Shown here: positions 22,709 to 31,090 of the stretch, in pieces
Layout: every line of letters begins with the position of its first letter
Position numbering within the stretch: position 1 is the stretch's first letter
DNA from: Actinomycetes bacterium
GTDB taxonomy: Bacteria; Actinomycetota; Acidimicrobiia; Acidimicrobiales; RAAP-2
Reading direction: 5' to 3'
DNA length: 46,706 nucleotides
Assembly: GCA_021837305.1 (NCBI GenBank)
Contig: JAKBGV010000006.1
Coordinates: forward strand, 1-46,706
Position numbers and translations under genes: made by a program
The notes under the pieces: model-generated
Told to the model about the DNA's origin: nothing
The model's input: only the letters and a program-made list of their open reading frames with translations
Databases searched by the model: none

Positions 22709-23808
22709 CGCGTCGAACCGTCGTACTCGTCTGCCCCTACGCGCTGAGCGTCTTCGGCGGGGTCCAGGAGCAGGCATTGGCCATGAGTCGGGAACTCGAT
22801 CGCCGTGGGTACGACGTGGACCTGATCGCGCCGGACTGCACCGATCGGCGTGCGTACGATACCCCCGCGAGGATTCATCGGTTCGGGCGACTGTTGTCGG
22901 TTCCAGCCAATGGTTCGCGCGCTCCTTTGACGATCTCGCCCTGGGCGTCACGCCAGGTGAGGACGCTGATCGCGCGTCGCCGGCCCTACGTCGTGCACTA
23001 CCACGAGCCGTTCGCACCGTTACTCGGGTGGTGGGCGCTGCGAGCGCACGCGGCTCCGTCGGTGGGGACCCTGCATCGCAGCGGGGACGGACCAGCGACC
23101 CGACTCACCGTTCCGTTGCTGCGCTCGCTCGCGCGTCATCTCGACGTGAGCGTCGCGGTGAGTCCCGCGGCCGCCGAGACGATGGGCCGGGCCGCCGGTC
23201 TCGCGCCCGACGTCCTGTTCAATGGCTTTGAGATGGAACGGTTCATCGAGTTCCCGCGCACGGTTCCCGACGAGGTCACGGTCCTCGTGGTCGGTCGATT
23301 GGAAGCGCGCAAGGGGATCGCGACCGCCATTGACGCGCTGCGCCACCACAACGCGACCGCCACGCGACCCTGGCGACTCGTCATCCTCGGCGATGGTCCC
23401 GAACGCGCGCGGCTGGAGTCGCTGGCCGCCGGTGCGAACTGCGTGTTCCTTGGGGCACCGAGCGACGAAGAGAAGCGGCGCTGGCTGCGACGGGCGTCAG
23501 TCGTCGTCGCGCCCTCGTTACGGGGTGAGAGTTTCGGACTCGTCCTGCTCGAAACCATGGCGAGTCAGGTGCCACTGGTCGCGAGCGACATCGAGGGCTA
23601 TCGAGAGGCCGCGGGCGGTCACGCGGTACTCGTTGCCCCCGGTGACGCGCTCGCGCTCGAGGCGGGCATCACCCGAGCGCTCGAACGCGACGCCGAATCG
23701 CTCGCTGCTGGCTCGTCCCACGCGGCCGGGTGGTCGATGCGTCGGCTGATGGATAACTATGAGCAGCGTTACGAGCAGGCTCGGCGACGCTTCGAGGGCG
23801 CACGGTAG
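22705..23808 (+). CDS. pimA: Phosphatidylinositol alpha-mannosyltransferase PimA
   Basis: 367 residues, GT-B fold of family GT4. The N-terminal donor/acceptor loop is VCPYALSVFGGVQEQALAMS (GGVQ at 18-21); the C-terminal half has VLVVGRLEARKGIATAIDAL and SLRGESFGLVLLETMASQVP, the EX7E region. PimA moves mannose from GDP-mannose to the inositol of phosphatidylinositol, the first step of PIM synthesis. Order after pgsA and the acyltransferase is the same as Rv2610c. Start GTG 22705 overlaps the previous stop by 4 bp. Confidence 0.93.
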   Translation: MTRRTVVLVCPYALSVFGGVQEQALAMSRELDRRGYDVDLIAPDCTDRRAYDTPARIHRFGRLLSVPANGSRAPLTISPWASRQVRTLIARRRPYVVHYHEPFAPLLGWWALRAHAAPSVGTLHRSGDGPATRLTVPLLRSLARHLDVSVAVSPAAAETMGRAAGLAPDVLFNGFEMERFIEFPRTVPDEVTVLVVGRLEARKGIATAIDALRHHNATATRPWRLVILGDGPERARLESLAAGANCVFLGAPSDEEKRRWLRRASVVVAPSLRGESFGLVLLETMASQVPLVASDIEGYREAAGGHAVLVAPGDALALEAGITRALERDAESLAAGSSHAAGWSMRRLMDNYEQRYEQARRRFEGAR

Positions 23809-23811
23809 CCT
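23806..23811 (+). promoter_or_regulatory. -10 box of the M48-like gene
   Basis: TAGCCT ends 6 nt before the second of two adjacent ATGs (23818). No Shine-Dalgarno lies between, so the message probably starts at 23818. It overlaps the end of pimA. Confidence 0.55.
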
Positions 23812-23817
23812 GGGATG

Positions 23818-24717
23818 ATGGCCACCAAGCAGAAGTCTCGCAACCGGCGTCCGTCGACGCGTGACCGCGGGCCACGCTACGTGGAACCCGTGCTCGACCC
23901 CAACTGGCAGAGCCCCTACGTCCCGTCGGCCGAGGAGCGTGAGGCGAACAGCGCCGCGGTTCGCCGCTACGCCTGGCATCGACGGATCCCTACGACCATC
24001 GGCGTGGCTGTCGTCGTGGTGGCGTTGCTCGTCGCGGTGGTGTTCTCGCCCTGGCTGGCGGTTCTCGGTGTCGTGATCGGCGCGCTCTACGGTTGGGACC
24101 TCTATCGGTCGTTCGACCGTCTCGAGCGCCTCGGCACCGGCGCGGGCGACAGTGTCGGTCAGTTGATGGGCGAGGGCGGCACCACCCACGACCGGCAGCG
24201 TCTCGCGACCGTCGTCGATCGGCTGTGTGCCACCTTCGGCGTCGATGGCGTCTCGGCGGTGATCATCGACGACGAGGGGTACAACGCGACTCTCATGCGC
24301 CGCGGTGGTGGTCTGGTGCTCTACGTGACGAGCGCGCTGTTGCGTGACTTCGAGCTGATCGAGCTCGAGGGCGTAGTGGCGCACTGCCTCGCGCGCCAGC
24401 GCCTCGGCTTGGTCGAACGCCAGTGCATCGCGGCCTCGGTCTCACTCGATGACTCCGCTCGGCGCGCGCTCGCCGGCGTCGGACAGTGCTACCGGGCCGA
24501 TGAGGTGGCTGCGGCCGCGATCCGCTACCCGCTCGGCCTGGCGAACGCGCTGCACCGTTGCGCTGATCAGGAGGTGCGCGAGGGCTCGTACTTCGCCTCG
24601 CCAGCCTTCGCGGCCACGCGCTGGTCGTGGTTCAACCCCTTCGCCGATCGATCGACGTCGGATCTGGGCGACCTCGACGACCCGACGCTGCGGTCATTGG
24701 CCCTCGAAGAGTGGTGA
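23818..24717 (+). CDS. Membrane protein with an inactive M48 peptidase-like domain
   Basis: 299 residues. After a basic, proline-rich N-terminus come two membrane helices around residues 60-95 (TTIGVAVVVVALLVAVVFSP; LAVLGVVIGALYGW). The rest resembles HtpX/M48 peptidases: LCATFGVDGVSAVIIDDEGY, LVLYVTSALLRDFELIELEG, then VVAHCLARQRLG, where the zinc motif HEXXH has become H189-C-L-A-R193. With catalytic Glu and second His gone it is probably a non-catalytic relative. It stands between pimA and pdxS, a position held by other genes in mycobacteria. The leaderless signature suggests the start at 23818, though 23815 is equally an ATG. Function unknown. Confidence 0.7.
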   Translation: MATKQKSRNRRPSTRDRGPRYVEPVLDPNWQSPYVPSAEEREANSAAVRRYAWHRRIPTTIGVAVVVVALLVAVVFSPWLAVLGVVIGALYGWDLYRSFDRLERLGTGAGDSVGQLMGEGGTTHDRQRLATVVDRLCATFGVDGVSAVIIDDEGYNATLMRRGGGLVLYVTSALLRDFELIELEGVVAHCLARQRLGLVERQCIAASVSLDDSARRALAGVGQCYRADEVAAAAIRYPLGLANALHRCADQEVREGSYFASPAFAATRWSWFNPFADRSTSDLGDLDDPTLRSLALEEW

Positions 24718-24727
24718 GTGCGCCCGG

Positions 24728-24733
24728 TAGTCT
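24728..24733 (+). promoter_or_regulatory. -10 box of pdxS (leaderless)
   Basis: TAGTCT followed by 6 nt (GGGTGC) and then the pdxS ATG. No separate Shine-Dalgarno exists, which fits a leaderless mRNA. Confidence 0.6.
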
Positions 24734-24739
24734 GGGTGC

Positions 24740-25636
24740 ATGACTCTTTCTTCTGACAGTTCGGTCGTCGGTTCAGCCCGCGTGAAGCGGGGCTTGGCGG
24801 ACATGCTGCGTGGCGGCGTGATCATGGATGTGGTCAACCCCGAGCAGGCCAAGGTGGCCGAGGACGCGGGTGCGGTCGCGGTGATGGCCTTGGAGCGTGT
24901 GCCCTCGGACATCCGTCGTGACGGTGGCGTAGCGCGGATGAGTGACCCGCAGATGATCCAGGAGATCCAGGCGACGGTCACGATCCCGGTGATGGCCAAG
25001 GCCCGGATCGGCCACTTCGCCGAGGCCCAGATCCTCCAGGCGCTCGACGTCGATTACATCGACGAATCCGAGGTCCTCACCCCGGCCGACGAAGAGAACC
25101 ACATCGACAAGTGGGGCTTCACGGTGCCCTTCGTCTGTGGCGCGACGAACCTCGGTGAGGCGTTACGTCGCATCGGCGAGGGTGCGTGCCTGATTCGCTC
25201 AAAGGGTGAGGCGGGAACGGGCAACGTGGTCGAGGCAGTGCGCCACTTGCGCACCATCAACGCCCAGATGCGCCGGTTGGCGTCAGCCGACGAGGCCGAG
25301 CTCTACCGACTCGCCAAGGACCTGCAGGCTCCGCTACCACTCGTACTCGAAGTCGCCCAAACGGGGGCGCTCCCGGTGCCGATGTTCTGCGCCGGTGGCA
25401 TCTCCACGCCAGCGGACGCCTCGCTCGTCATGCAGTTGGGCGCCCAGGCGGTCTTCGTGGGCTCGGGAATCTTCAAGAGTGAAGACCCCGAGCGCATGGC
25501 GCGCGCGATCGTCGAGGCGACCACCCATTTCCAGGACGCGGCTGTCGTCGCCAAGGTTTCCACCGGACTCGGGGCCGCCATGCGCGGTGCCGAAGTGGCC
25601 ACGCTCGAACAGCGCCTGGCCGAGCGCGGGTGGTAG
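24740..25636 (+). CDS. pdxS: Pyridoxal 5'-phosphate synthase, PdxS subunit
   Basis: 298 residues, standard length, highly conserved throughout. Two active-site lysines are Lys87 in [10 protein letters not shown] and Lys155 in [10 protein letters not shown]. It forms pyridoxal 5'-phosphate from ribose 5-phosphate, glyceraldehyde 3-phosphate and ammonia supplied by PdxT, as a dodecameric cytosolic complex. pdxT overlaps the end by 7 bp. The promoter is leaderless. Confidence 0.97.
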   Translation: MTLSSDSSVVGSARVKRGLADMLRGGVIMDVVNPEQAKVAEDAGAVAVMALERVPSDIRRDGGVARMSDPQMIQEIQATVTIPVMAKARIGHFAEAQILQALDVDYIDESEVLTPADEENHIDKWGFTVPFVCGATNLGEALRRIGEGACLIRSKGEAGTGNVVEAVRHLRTINAQMRRLASADEAELYRLAKDLQAPLPLVLEVAQTGALPVPMFCAGGISTPADASLVMQLGAQAVFVGSGIFKSEDPERMARAIVEATTHFQDAAVVAKVSTGLGAAMRGAEVATLEQRLAERGW

Positions 25637-26214
25637 CGGCGTCCGTCGGCGTCCTGGCGCTGCAGGGGGACGTGCGCGAGCACGTCGCGGTGCTGACTGG
25701 ACTAGGCGCCGAAGTGATAGCGGTACGTACCGAGCAACAGCTGGCGGCGGTGGCGGGCCTCGTGATCCCGGGCGGCGAGTCGACGACGATCGCGCGGTTG
25801 CTCGAGACCTCGGGCATGCGCGCGCTGCTCGGCGAGCGACTACGCGACGGACTGCCTGTGCTCGGCACGTGCGCCGGACTAATCCTCTTGAGCCGCTCCA
25901 TCGTCGACGGCCGCGACGACCAGTGGAGCTTCGCCACGATAGACGTAGACGTGCGCCGCAACGGATTCGGCCGCCAGATCGCCAGTTTCGAGACCACCGT
26001 CGATGTCGACGGCGTGGGGGAGGTGCCCGGGGTGTTCATCCGAGCGCCCAAGATCGAGTCGTGGTCTGAATCGGTCACGGTGCTCGCCACCCACGACCAC
26101 GGCACGGGACCGACGCCGGTGCTCGTTCGCCAGGGCGCGGCGTGGGGCTGTTCGTTCCATCCCGAACTGACCAACAACAGCGCTATCCACGAGCTCTTCC
26201 TCGCCACGATCTGA
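25630..26214 (+). CDS. pdxT: Pyridoxal 5'-phosphate synthase, PdxT glutaminase subunit
   Basis: 194 residues. Class I-type glutaminase with [12 protein letters not shown] at the start, IPGGESTT near 46-53, nucleophile Cys81 in [10 protein letters not shown], and His177/Glu179 in [10 protein letters not shown] to complete the triad. It hydrolyses glutamine and channels ammonia to PdxS. The GTG start lies inside the end of pdxS (7-bp overlap). Confidence 0.95.
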   Translation: MVAASVGVLALQGDVREHVAVLTGLGAEVIAVRTEQQLAAVAGLVIPGGESTTIARLLETSGMRALLGERLRDGLPVLGTCAGLILLSRSIVDGRDDQWSFATIDVDVRRNGFGRQIASFETTVDVDGVGEVPGVFIRAPKIESWSESVTVLATHDHGTGPTPVLVRQGAAWGCSFHPELTNNSAIHELFLATI

Positions 26215-26227
26215 ATCCGTGTCGAGT

Positions 26228-26276
26228 GGGCGTTGACGGGGCGTTGACCCGGACTTCGCTCGTTCTCCGGTAGCAT
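26228..26276 (+). promoter_or_regulatory. Upstream region of yebC: tandem 10-bp repeats and -10 box
   Basis: GGGCGTTGAC occurs at 26228-26237 and 26239-26248, an 11-bp period, i.e. about one helical turn. TAGCAT (26271-26276) is a -10-like box. The TTGAC in each copy resembles a -35 element, but spacing to TAGCAT (21 bp) is longer than usual, so the repeats may be an activator or repressor site instead. Confidence 0.45.
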
Positions 26277-26304
26277 TGCAACGCCCAACGGGGCAGGAGG
26301 AACT

Positions 26305-27054
26305 ATGTCCGGCCATTCGAAGTGGGCGACGACCAAACACCGCAAGGGCGCTAAGGACAGCGCCCGCGCCAAAGTCTTCGCCAAGTTGATCCGTCAGGTG
26401 GAGGTCGCGGCGCGCGAGGGTGGCGGCGACGTGTCCGCCAACGCGAGCCTGCGCACCATGTTCCAGAAGGCGCGCGAGGCGTCGGTGCCCATCGACACGA
26501 TCGAGCGCGCAATCAAACGAGGCACGGGTGAATTGGAGGGTGCTCGCTACGAGGCGGTCACCTACGAGGGCTACGCGCCCGGCGGCATTGCGGTCATCGT
26601 CGAGACGTTGACCGACAACCGCAACCGCACGAGCGCCGAGATCAAGCACCTGTTCTCTAAGAACGGCGGGTCGATCGCTGAACCCGGCGCAGTGTCCTGG
26701 CAGTTCGACCGCAAGGGCATCATCGAGGTCAAGGGCCCCGTCGACGAGGACCAGATGCTCGAGTGGGTGCTCGAGGCCGGCGGCGAGAACTTCACGACCG
26801 CGGCGGACTCCGCGACGGTGATCACCGAGCCCCACGAGGTCGGCAAGGTCCGAGACGCGCTGGAGGGCTTTGGGTTGAGGGTCACGAGTGCCGATCTCAC
26901 CCTGGTGCCCCAGACGATGATCGAGGTCGCCGAGGAGTCCGAGGCGAAGAAGATCCTGCGACTCGTGGACGCCATCGACGATCACGACGACGTCCAGAAT
27001 GTGTACGCGAACTTCGATATCCCCGACGAGATTCTGGCGACCTTCGACGAATAG
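26305..27054 (+). CDS. yebC: YebC/TACO1-family translation or transcription factor
   Basis: 249 residues, whole-length match: MSGHSKWATTKHRKGAKDSA at the start, VPIDTIERAIKRGTGELEG near 60 and NRNRTSAEIKHLFSKNGGSI near 105. Family members have been assigned both DNA-binding regulation and relief of ribosome stalling at proline stretches. AGGAGGAA precedes the ATG. It sits between pdxT and ruvC, as Rv2603c does in M. tuberculosis. Confidence 0.95.
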   Translation: MSGHSKWATTKHRKGAKDSARAKVFAKLIRQVEVAAREGGGDVSANASLRTMFQKAREASVPIDTIERAIKRGTGELEGARYEAVTYEGYAPGGIAVIVETLTDNRNRTSAEIKHLFSKNGGSIAEPGAVSWQFDRKGIIEVKGPVDEDQMLEWVLEAGGENFTTAADSATVITEPHEVGKVRDALEGFGLRVTSADLTLVPQTMIEVAEESEAKKILRLVDAIDDHDDVQNVYANFDIPDEILATFDE

Positions 27055-27092
27055 TCACTCGAACGGTTCCACGCTCACCCGGACGGTGCCGA

Positions 27093-27098
27093 TACAAT
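27093..27098 (+). promoter_or_regulatory. -10 box of the ruvCAB operon (leaderless)
   Basis: TACAAT ends 7 nt before the ruvC ATG and no ribosome site lies between. Transcription of ruvC-ruvA-ruvB probably starts at or one base before the start codon. Confidence 0.6.
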
Positions 27099-27105
27099 CG
27101 AACAT

Positions 27106-27615
27106 ATGTTCGTATTAGGCATCGACCCGGGGCTGACTCGGTGCGGCTTCGGCCTCGTGGACGGCTCGCTGCGCGGGCCAGAGTCGTTTCGCGCGGTACG
27201 AGCCGGGGTCATCGAGACCAAGGCGAGTGATCGTGTCGAGCTGCGCCTGGGCCAACTGCTCGTCGAGTTGAGTGCACTCATCGACGAACTGCGCCCCGAT
27301 GCGGTCGCCGTCGAGCGGGTGTTCTTCCAGCGCAACGCCCGCACCGCCATCCCGGTCGCCCAGGCGAGTGGTGTGGCCGTGGCGCTCGCCGGGTCCCGCA
27401 ATCTCGAGGTCCGCCAGTTCACCGCCCAGGAGGCGAAACTCGCCGTCACGGGCTATGGCGCGGCGGACAAGCTGCAGGTCCAGGGCATGGTCGCGCGACT
27501 GTGCGGGCTGCGCGCCATCCCCCAGCCCGCCGACGCGGCGGACGCACTGGCCCTCGCGATCACCTACTTCACGACCTGTCGCACGGAGCTGCGCCTGAGC
27601 GGGACCGCGTCGTGA
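27106..27615 (+). CDS. ruvC: Holliday junction resolvase RuvC
   Basis: 169 residues with RNase H fold. The four catalytic acids are Asp7 (GIDPGLTRCG), Glu70 (DAVAVERVFF), Asp143 and Asp146 (PADAADALALA). It cuts Holliday junctions symmetrically together with RuvAB. The stop overlaps the ruvA start by 4 bp (GTGA). Confidence 0.97.
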   Translation: MFVLGIDPGLTRCGFGLVDGSLRGPESFRAVRAGVIETKASDRVELRLGQLLVELSALIDELRPDAVAVERVFFQRNARTAIPVAQASGVAVALAGSRNLEVRQFTAQEAKLAVTGYGAADKLQVQGMVARLCGLRAIPQPADAADALALAITYFTTCRTELRLSGTAS

Positions 27616-28175
27616 TCGGCTTTCTCAGCGGACGAGTCCTCGCGAACCTCGACTCGGGAGCGACCATCGTCGAGGTCGCCGGGGTCGGCTACGAGGTGCA
27701 CGTCGCGACGAGCGAACCGCTCGGCGTCGATAGTTCGGTGGACCTCGCGGTGTACACCGTCGTTCGCGCCGACGCCATCGTGCTCTACGGGTTCACGAGC
27801 TTCGAGGAGCGGGCATTCTTCGCCCAGCTCCTCGCGACACCGGGGGTCGGGCCCTCGACGGCGTTGGCCGCGCTTCGCACCATGCCGATGAACGTGCTCG
27901 CCCAGGCGATTGAGTCTGGGGACCACAAGACGGTCGCCTCGATTCCTGGCATCGGCACCAAGACGGCGAATCGCATCGTGCTTGAACTGCACGGCAAGCT
28001 CACCATTGAGAGCCCGGTGGTCGTTCCGGCGGGCTCGGTCCCCGACGCGATCGAGCAGGCACTGCGACGTCTCGGCTACGGCCCCGGCGAGATCCGCGAG
28101 CTCCACGGCGTCGAGTTGCCCGAGGACGAGAGCGCGGCGTTACGCGTGGCGCTCGGGTATCTGGGGCGCACGTGA
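27612..28175 (+). CDS. ruvA: Holliday junction branch migration protein RuvA
   Basis: 187 residues from GTG 27612, coupled to ruvC. OB-fold domain I (residues 1-64, IGFLSGRVLANLDSGATIVE), helix-hairpin-helix domain II (LLATPGVGPSTALAALRTM and VASIPGIGTKTANRIVLELH), and a C-terminal domain III (AIEQALRRLGYGPGEIREL) that contacts RuvB. It binds four-way junctions as a tetramer and loads the RuvB motor. Confidence 0.95.
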   Translation: MIGFLSGRVLANLDSGATIVEVAGVGYEVHVATSEPLGVDSSVDLAVYTVVRADAIVLYGFTSFEERAFFAQLLATPGVGPSTALAALRTMPMNVLAQAIESGDHKTVASIPGIGTKTANRIVLELHGKLTIESPVVVPAGSVPDAIEQALRRLGYGPGEIRELHGVELPEDESAALRVALGYLGRT

Positions 28176-29209
28176 GCCGCCGCGATATCGACCTCGAGAG
28201 CGAGGAGCCGCTCGTCAGGGGTGGCGCCGATGAGCCCGAACGACGCAGCGAGGCGTCACTGCGCCCGACCTCACTGGGCGGTTTCGTCGGACAGCGTGAC
28301 CTTGTCGGGCACTTGGAGATTGTGCTCGGATCGGCGCGCTCGCGCGGCCAGGTGGTCGATCACCTCCTCTTCGCCGGCCCGCCGGGGCTCGGAAAGACCT
28401 CCCTCGCCTCGATCGTCGCCAATGAGATGGGCTCGGGGCTTCGGATCACCTCAGGACCGGTGCTGACGCGACCGGGTGACCTGGCCGCCCTGCTCACCGA
28501 CCTGCACGACGGTGACGTGCTCTTCATCGACGAGATCCACCGGCTCAATCGATCGGTGGAGGAGGTGTTGTACCCAGCGATGGAAGATCGGCGCCTCGAC
28601 GTCCTCATCGGACGGGGACCATCGGCTCGGTCGATCCGACTCGACCTGCCGAACTTCACGCTGATTGGTGCGACGACCCGGACGGGCCTCGTCGCGGCGC
28701 CGCTGCGGGACCGCTTCGGCTTCGTCGGTCAGCTCGACCTCTACGACGACGACGAGCTGACCACGATCGTCCAGCGGTCGGCTGGGCTCCTCGCGATCGA
28801 GATCAGCGCGGAAGCCGCGCTGGCCATCGCCTCACGGAGCCGCGGGACACCACGGATCGCGAACCGGCTGCTGCGGCGCGTTCGCGACTTCGCCGCGGTG
28901 AACGAGATCGCCGTCATCGACGAGGTGGTGGCGGTCGAGGCGTTGACGCTCTTTGGCATCGATGACCTGGGACTTGACAAGCTCGACCGGCGAATCCTGA
29001 GCCTCCTGTGTCGCCAATTCAGCGCTCAACCGGTGGGCCTGGTGACCTTGAGTCACGCCTGCGGCGAGGAGGCGATGACCATCGAAGACGCCTACGAGCC
29101 CTATCTGCTGCGCGCGGGCCTGCTGATCCGTACCCCGCGGGGACGCCTCGCCACCGACCGTGCGTACACACACCTGGGTCTTCGTCCACCGGGTGGGGGA
29201 TTGGTCTAA
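28172..29209 (+). CDS. ruvB: Holliday junction helicase motor RuvB
   Basis: 345 residues. AAA+ ATPase with RPTSLGGFVGQRDLVGHLEI at residues 31-50, Walker A GPPGLGKT at 69-76, Walker B VLFIDEIHRLNR near 118, sensor ATTRTGLVAAPLRDRFGF near 170 and a C-terminal winged-helix DNA-binding domain. Hexamers drive branch migration. Start GTG overlaps the ruvA stop by 4 bp. Confidence 0.97.
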   Translation: MSRRDIDLESEEPLVRGGADEPERRSEASLRPTSLGGFVGQRDLVGHLEIVLGSARSRGQVVDHLLFAGPPGLGKTSLASIVANEMGSGLRITSGPVLTRPGDLAALLTDLHDGDVLFIDEIHRLNRSVEEVLYPAMEDRRLDVLIGRGPSARSIRLDLPNFTLIGATTRTGLVAAPLRDRFGFVGQLDLYDDDELTTIVQRSAGLLAIEISAEAALAIASRSRGTPRIANRLLRRVRDFAAVNEIAVIDEVVAVEALTLFGIDDLGLDKLDRRILSLLCRQFSAQPVGLVTLSHACGEEAMTIEDAYEPYLLRAGLLIRTPRGRLATDRAYTHLGLRPPGGGLV

Positions 29210-29228
29210 ACGTCGGGCCTGCGTGGGC

Positions 29229-29258
29229 TAGGGTTTCTGGGGTCTAGTTCCGGAGGAA
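29229..29258 (+). promoter_or_regulatory. -10-like box and ribosome site of yajC
   Basis: TAGGGT (29229-29234) lies 30 bp before the ATG, and GGAGGAA (29252-29258) is a strong Shine-Dalgarno. The export operon therefore probably has its own, leadered transcript. Confidence 0.45.
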
Positions 29259-29264
29259 AGCCAC

Positions 29265-29585
29265 ATGTTTGCAGCTTCGAGCGGCGGCTCGTCGATTTTG
29301 ATTATCTACTTGGTGGTCTTCGGGGCGCTCTATTTCTTCTACCTGCGCCCACGCAACAAGAAGCAGAAGCAAGCGCGGCTGGCCGCTCGCAAGGTCGAAG
29401 TCGGCGAGCGGGCCCAGACCATCGGCGGATTCATCGGCACCGTGGTGCGCAATGACGCGGACATCATCGTGTTGCGTAGTGCGAGCGGGGTGGAGCTTGA
29501 GTTTGTGCCGTCGGCAATTGCGCGACGCTTCGATCCGGCTCCCGTGCCGAGCGACGAGCCGACCACCGAAGGTGACGAGCAATAA
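29265..29585 (+). CDS. yajC: Preprotein translocase accessory protein YajC
   Basis: 106 residues: one N-terminal membrane helix (residues 7-25, SSILIIYLVVFGALYFFYLR) directly followed by basic RPRNKKQKQAR and a cytosolic beta-rich part (VGERAQTIGGFIGTVVRND). It joins SecDF at the SecYEG channel. The stop codon shares one base with the secD start. Confidence 0.93.
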   Translation: MFAASSGGSSILIIYLVVFGALYFFYLRPRNKKQKQARLAARKVEVGERAQTIGGFIGTVVRNDADIIVLRSASGVELEFVPSAIARRFDPAPVPSDEPTTEGDEQ

Positions 29586-31090
29586 TGGCCGGAACCGTCG
29601 GTTCTCGACGATCGCTGCTCGTCAGCTTGCTGCTGACGATCGTGATCGCCTTCGGAGCGTTGATCACGACACTGTCTTTCGGGTGGGGACCAAAACTCGG
29701 TCTCGACCTCGCCGGCGGGCTCTCGGTCGTGTACAAACCGGCCACACCGACCTCGACGGCCAATATGCAAGAGGTCGTCACAATCCTCAACAATCGGGTG
29801 AACGGACTCGGCGTCTCGGGCGCACAGGTGAACCTGCAGGGTAAGGACGTCGTCGTGAGTGTGCCCGGGGTCACCGACGCCCGCACGGTGTTAAAGGCCG
29901 TCGGCCAGACGGCGCAGTTGCTGTTCCGACCGGTGCTCTGCCAGACCGGTCCGGCCTCGAAGCACGCCAAGCCCGTGCAGGTAGTTCCCAGTTGTGGTTC
30001 GAACTACCTCATGACGGCGGCCAACCTCGCCGTGAACACCAGCACGGGGTCACCCACCAACAACATCGGTCTCGACCCGAAATACGCCAATATCGCCTCG
30101 ACCTCGTCCCAGAACGACAACAAGAACCAGACCGTCATCCTGCCGGCACTGGGCACCAATAGTGTGCGCTACGTGCTCGGGCCGGCCCAGCTCACCGGTC
30201 AGGCGGTAAAGACCGCCATCGCCCAGCAAGACCAGGTTGGCGCCTGGGTCGTCAACTACACCCTCACCGGAGCGGGTAGCCCCGAGTGGGACCGGGTCGC
30301 TCAGGCCAACTTCCACGCCGAACTCGCCATCGAGCTCGATGGCGTGGTCCAATCGGCGCCCCTGATCCAGCCCAACCAGGCAAGTTTCACCTCGTTCAAC
30401 GGACAGGGCCAGATTTCCGGCTCCTTCACCGAGTCCTCGGCGAAGAACCTCGCGCTCGCCATGCAGTTCGGTGCGCTGCCGGTACGGCTCGTCGCGCTGA
30501 CCACTCAGACGGTCTCGCCGACCCTGGGACACAGCGCGCTCGTCGCCGGTCTTGGTGCGGGTCTCGTGGGACTCGGCCTCGTGCTGCTCTACACGATCGT
30601 CTACTACCGCCTGCTCGGTCTCGTGATTGTGCTCGGACTCGGGGTCACCGGCGCCCTGCTGTGGGCCATCATCGCCGCGCTCGGCCATACGGCCTTCGCG
30701 CCGAGCTTCACGTTGGCTGGTGTCACCGGATTGATTGTGTCCATCGGCATCACGGTGGACAGTTACATCGTGTACTTCGAGCGATTAAAAGACGAGGCCC
30801 GAGCTGGCCGGTCCATTCGGACCTCGGTGGACCGCGGGTTCCGTTCAGCCTGGCGAACGGTGCTCGCCGCCGACACCGTCAGTCTGCTCGCGGCGCTCCT
30901 GCTCTACCTGATCGCCGTCGGTGACGTGCGCGGCTTCGCCTTCTTCCTGGGCTTGTCGACGTTGCTCGACATCGGCATCACGTGGTACTTCACCCGGCCC
31001 CTCGTGATCCTGTTGGGTCGACGGAGCACCGACGAGACGAGTGCGTTGTCCATGGCCGCTGGTCTCGCAATGGGGGCATCTAATGAGTAG
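29585..31090 (+). CDS. secD: Protein translocase subunit SecD
   Basis: 501 residues. N-terminal helix, a large periplasmic region with GPKLGLDLAGGLSVVYKP near residue 32 and VVTILNNRVNGLGVSGAQVN near 62, then five C-terminal helices with GVTGLIVSIGITVDSYIVYF and FERLKDEARAGRSIRTSVDR, the conserved SecD D4-like region. SecDF uses the proton gradient to complete export. The middle segment near residues 140-190 (Ser/Thr/Asn-rich) is longer than in E. coli P1 core alignments. Start shares a base with the yajC stop. Confidence 0.95.
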   Translation: MAGTVGSRRSLLVSLLLTIVIAFGALITTLSFGWGPKLGLDLAGGLSVVYKPATPTSTANMQEVVTILNNRVNGLGVSGAQVNLQGKDVVVSVPGVTDARTVLKAVGQTAQLLFRPVLCQTGPASKHAKPVQVVPSCGSNYLMTAANLAVNTSTGSPTNNIGLDPKYANIASTSSQNDNKNQTVILPALGTNSVRYVLGPAQLTGQAVKTAIAQQDQVGAWVVNYTLTGAGSPEWDRVAQANFHAELAIELDGVVQSAPLIQPNQASFTSFNGQGQISGSFTESSAKNLALAMQFGALPVRLVALTTQTVSPTLGHSALVAGLGAGLVGLGLVLLYTIVYYRLLGLVIVLGLGVTGALLWAIIAALGHTAFAPSFTLAGVTGLIVSIGITVDSYIVYFERLKDEARAGRSIRTSVDRGFRSAWRTVLAADTVSLLAALLLYLIAVGDVRGFAFFLGLSTLLDIGITWYFTRPLVILLGRRSTDETSALSMAAGLAMGASNE

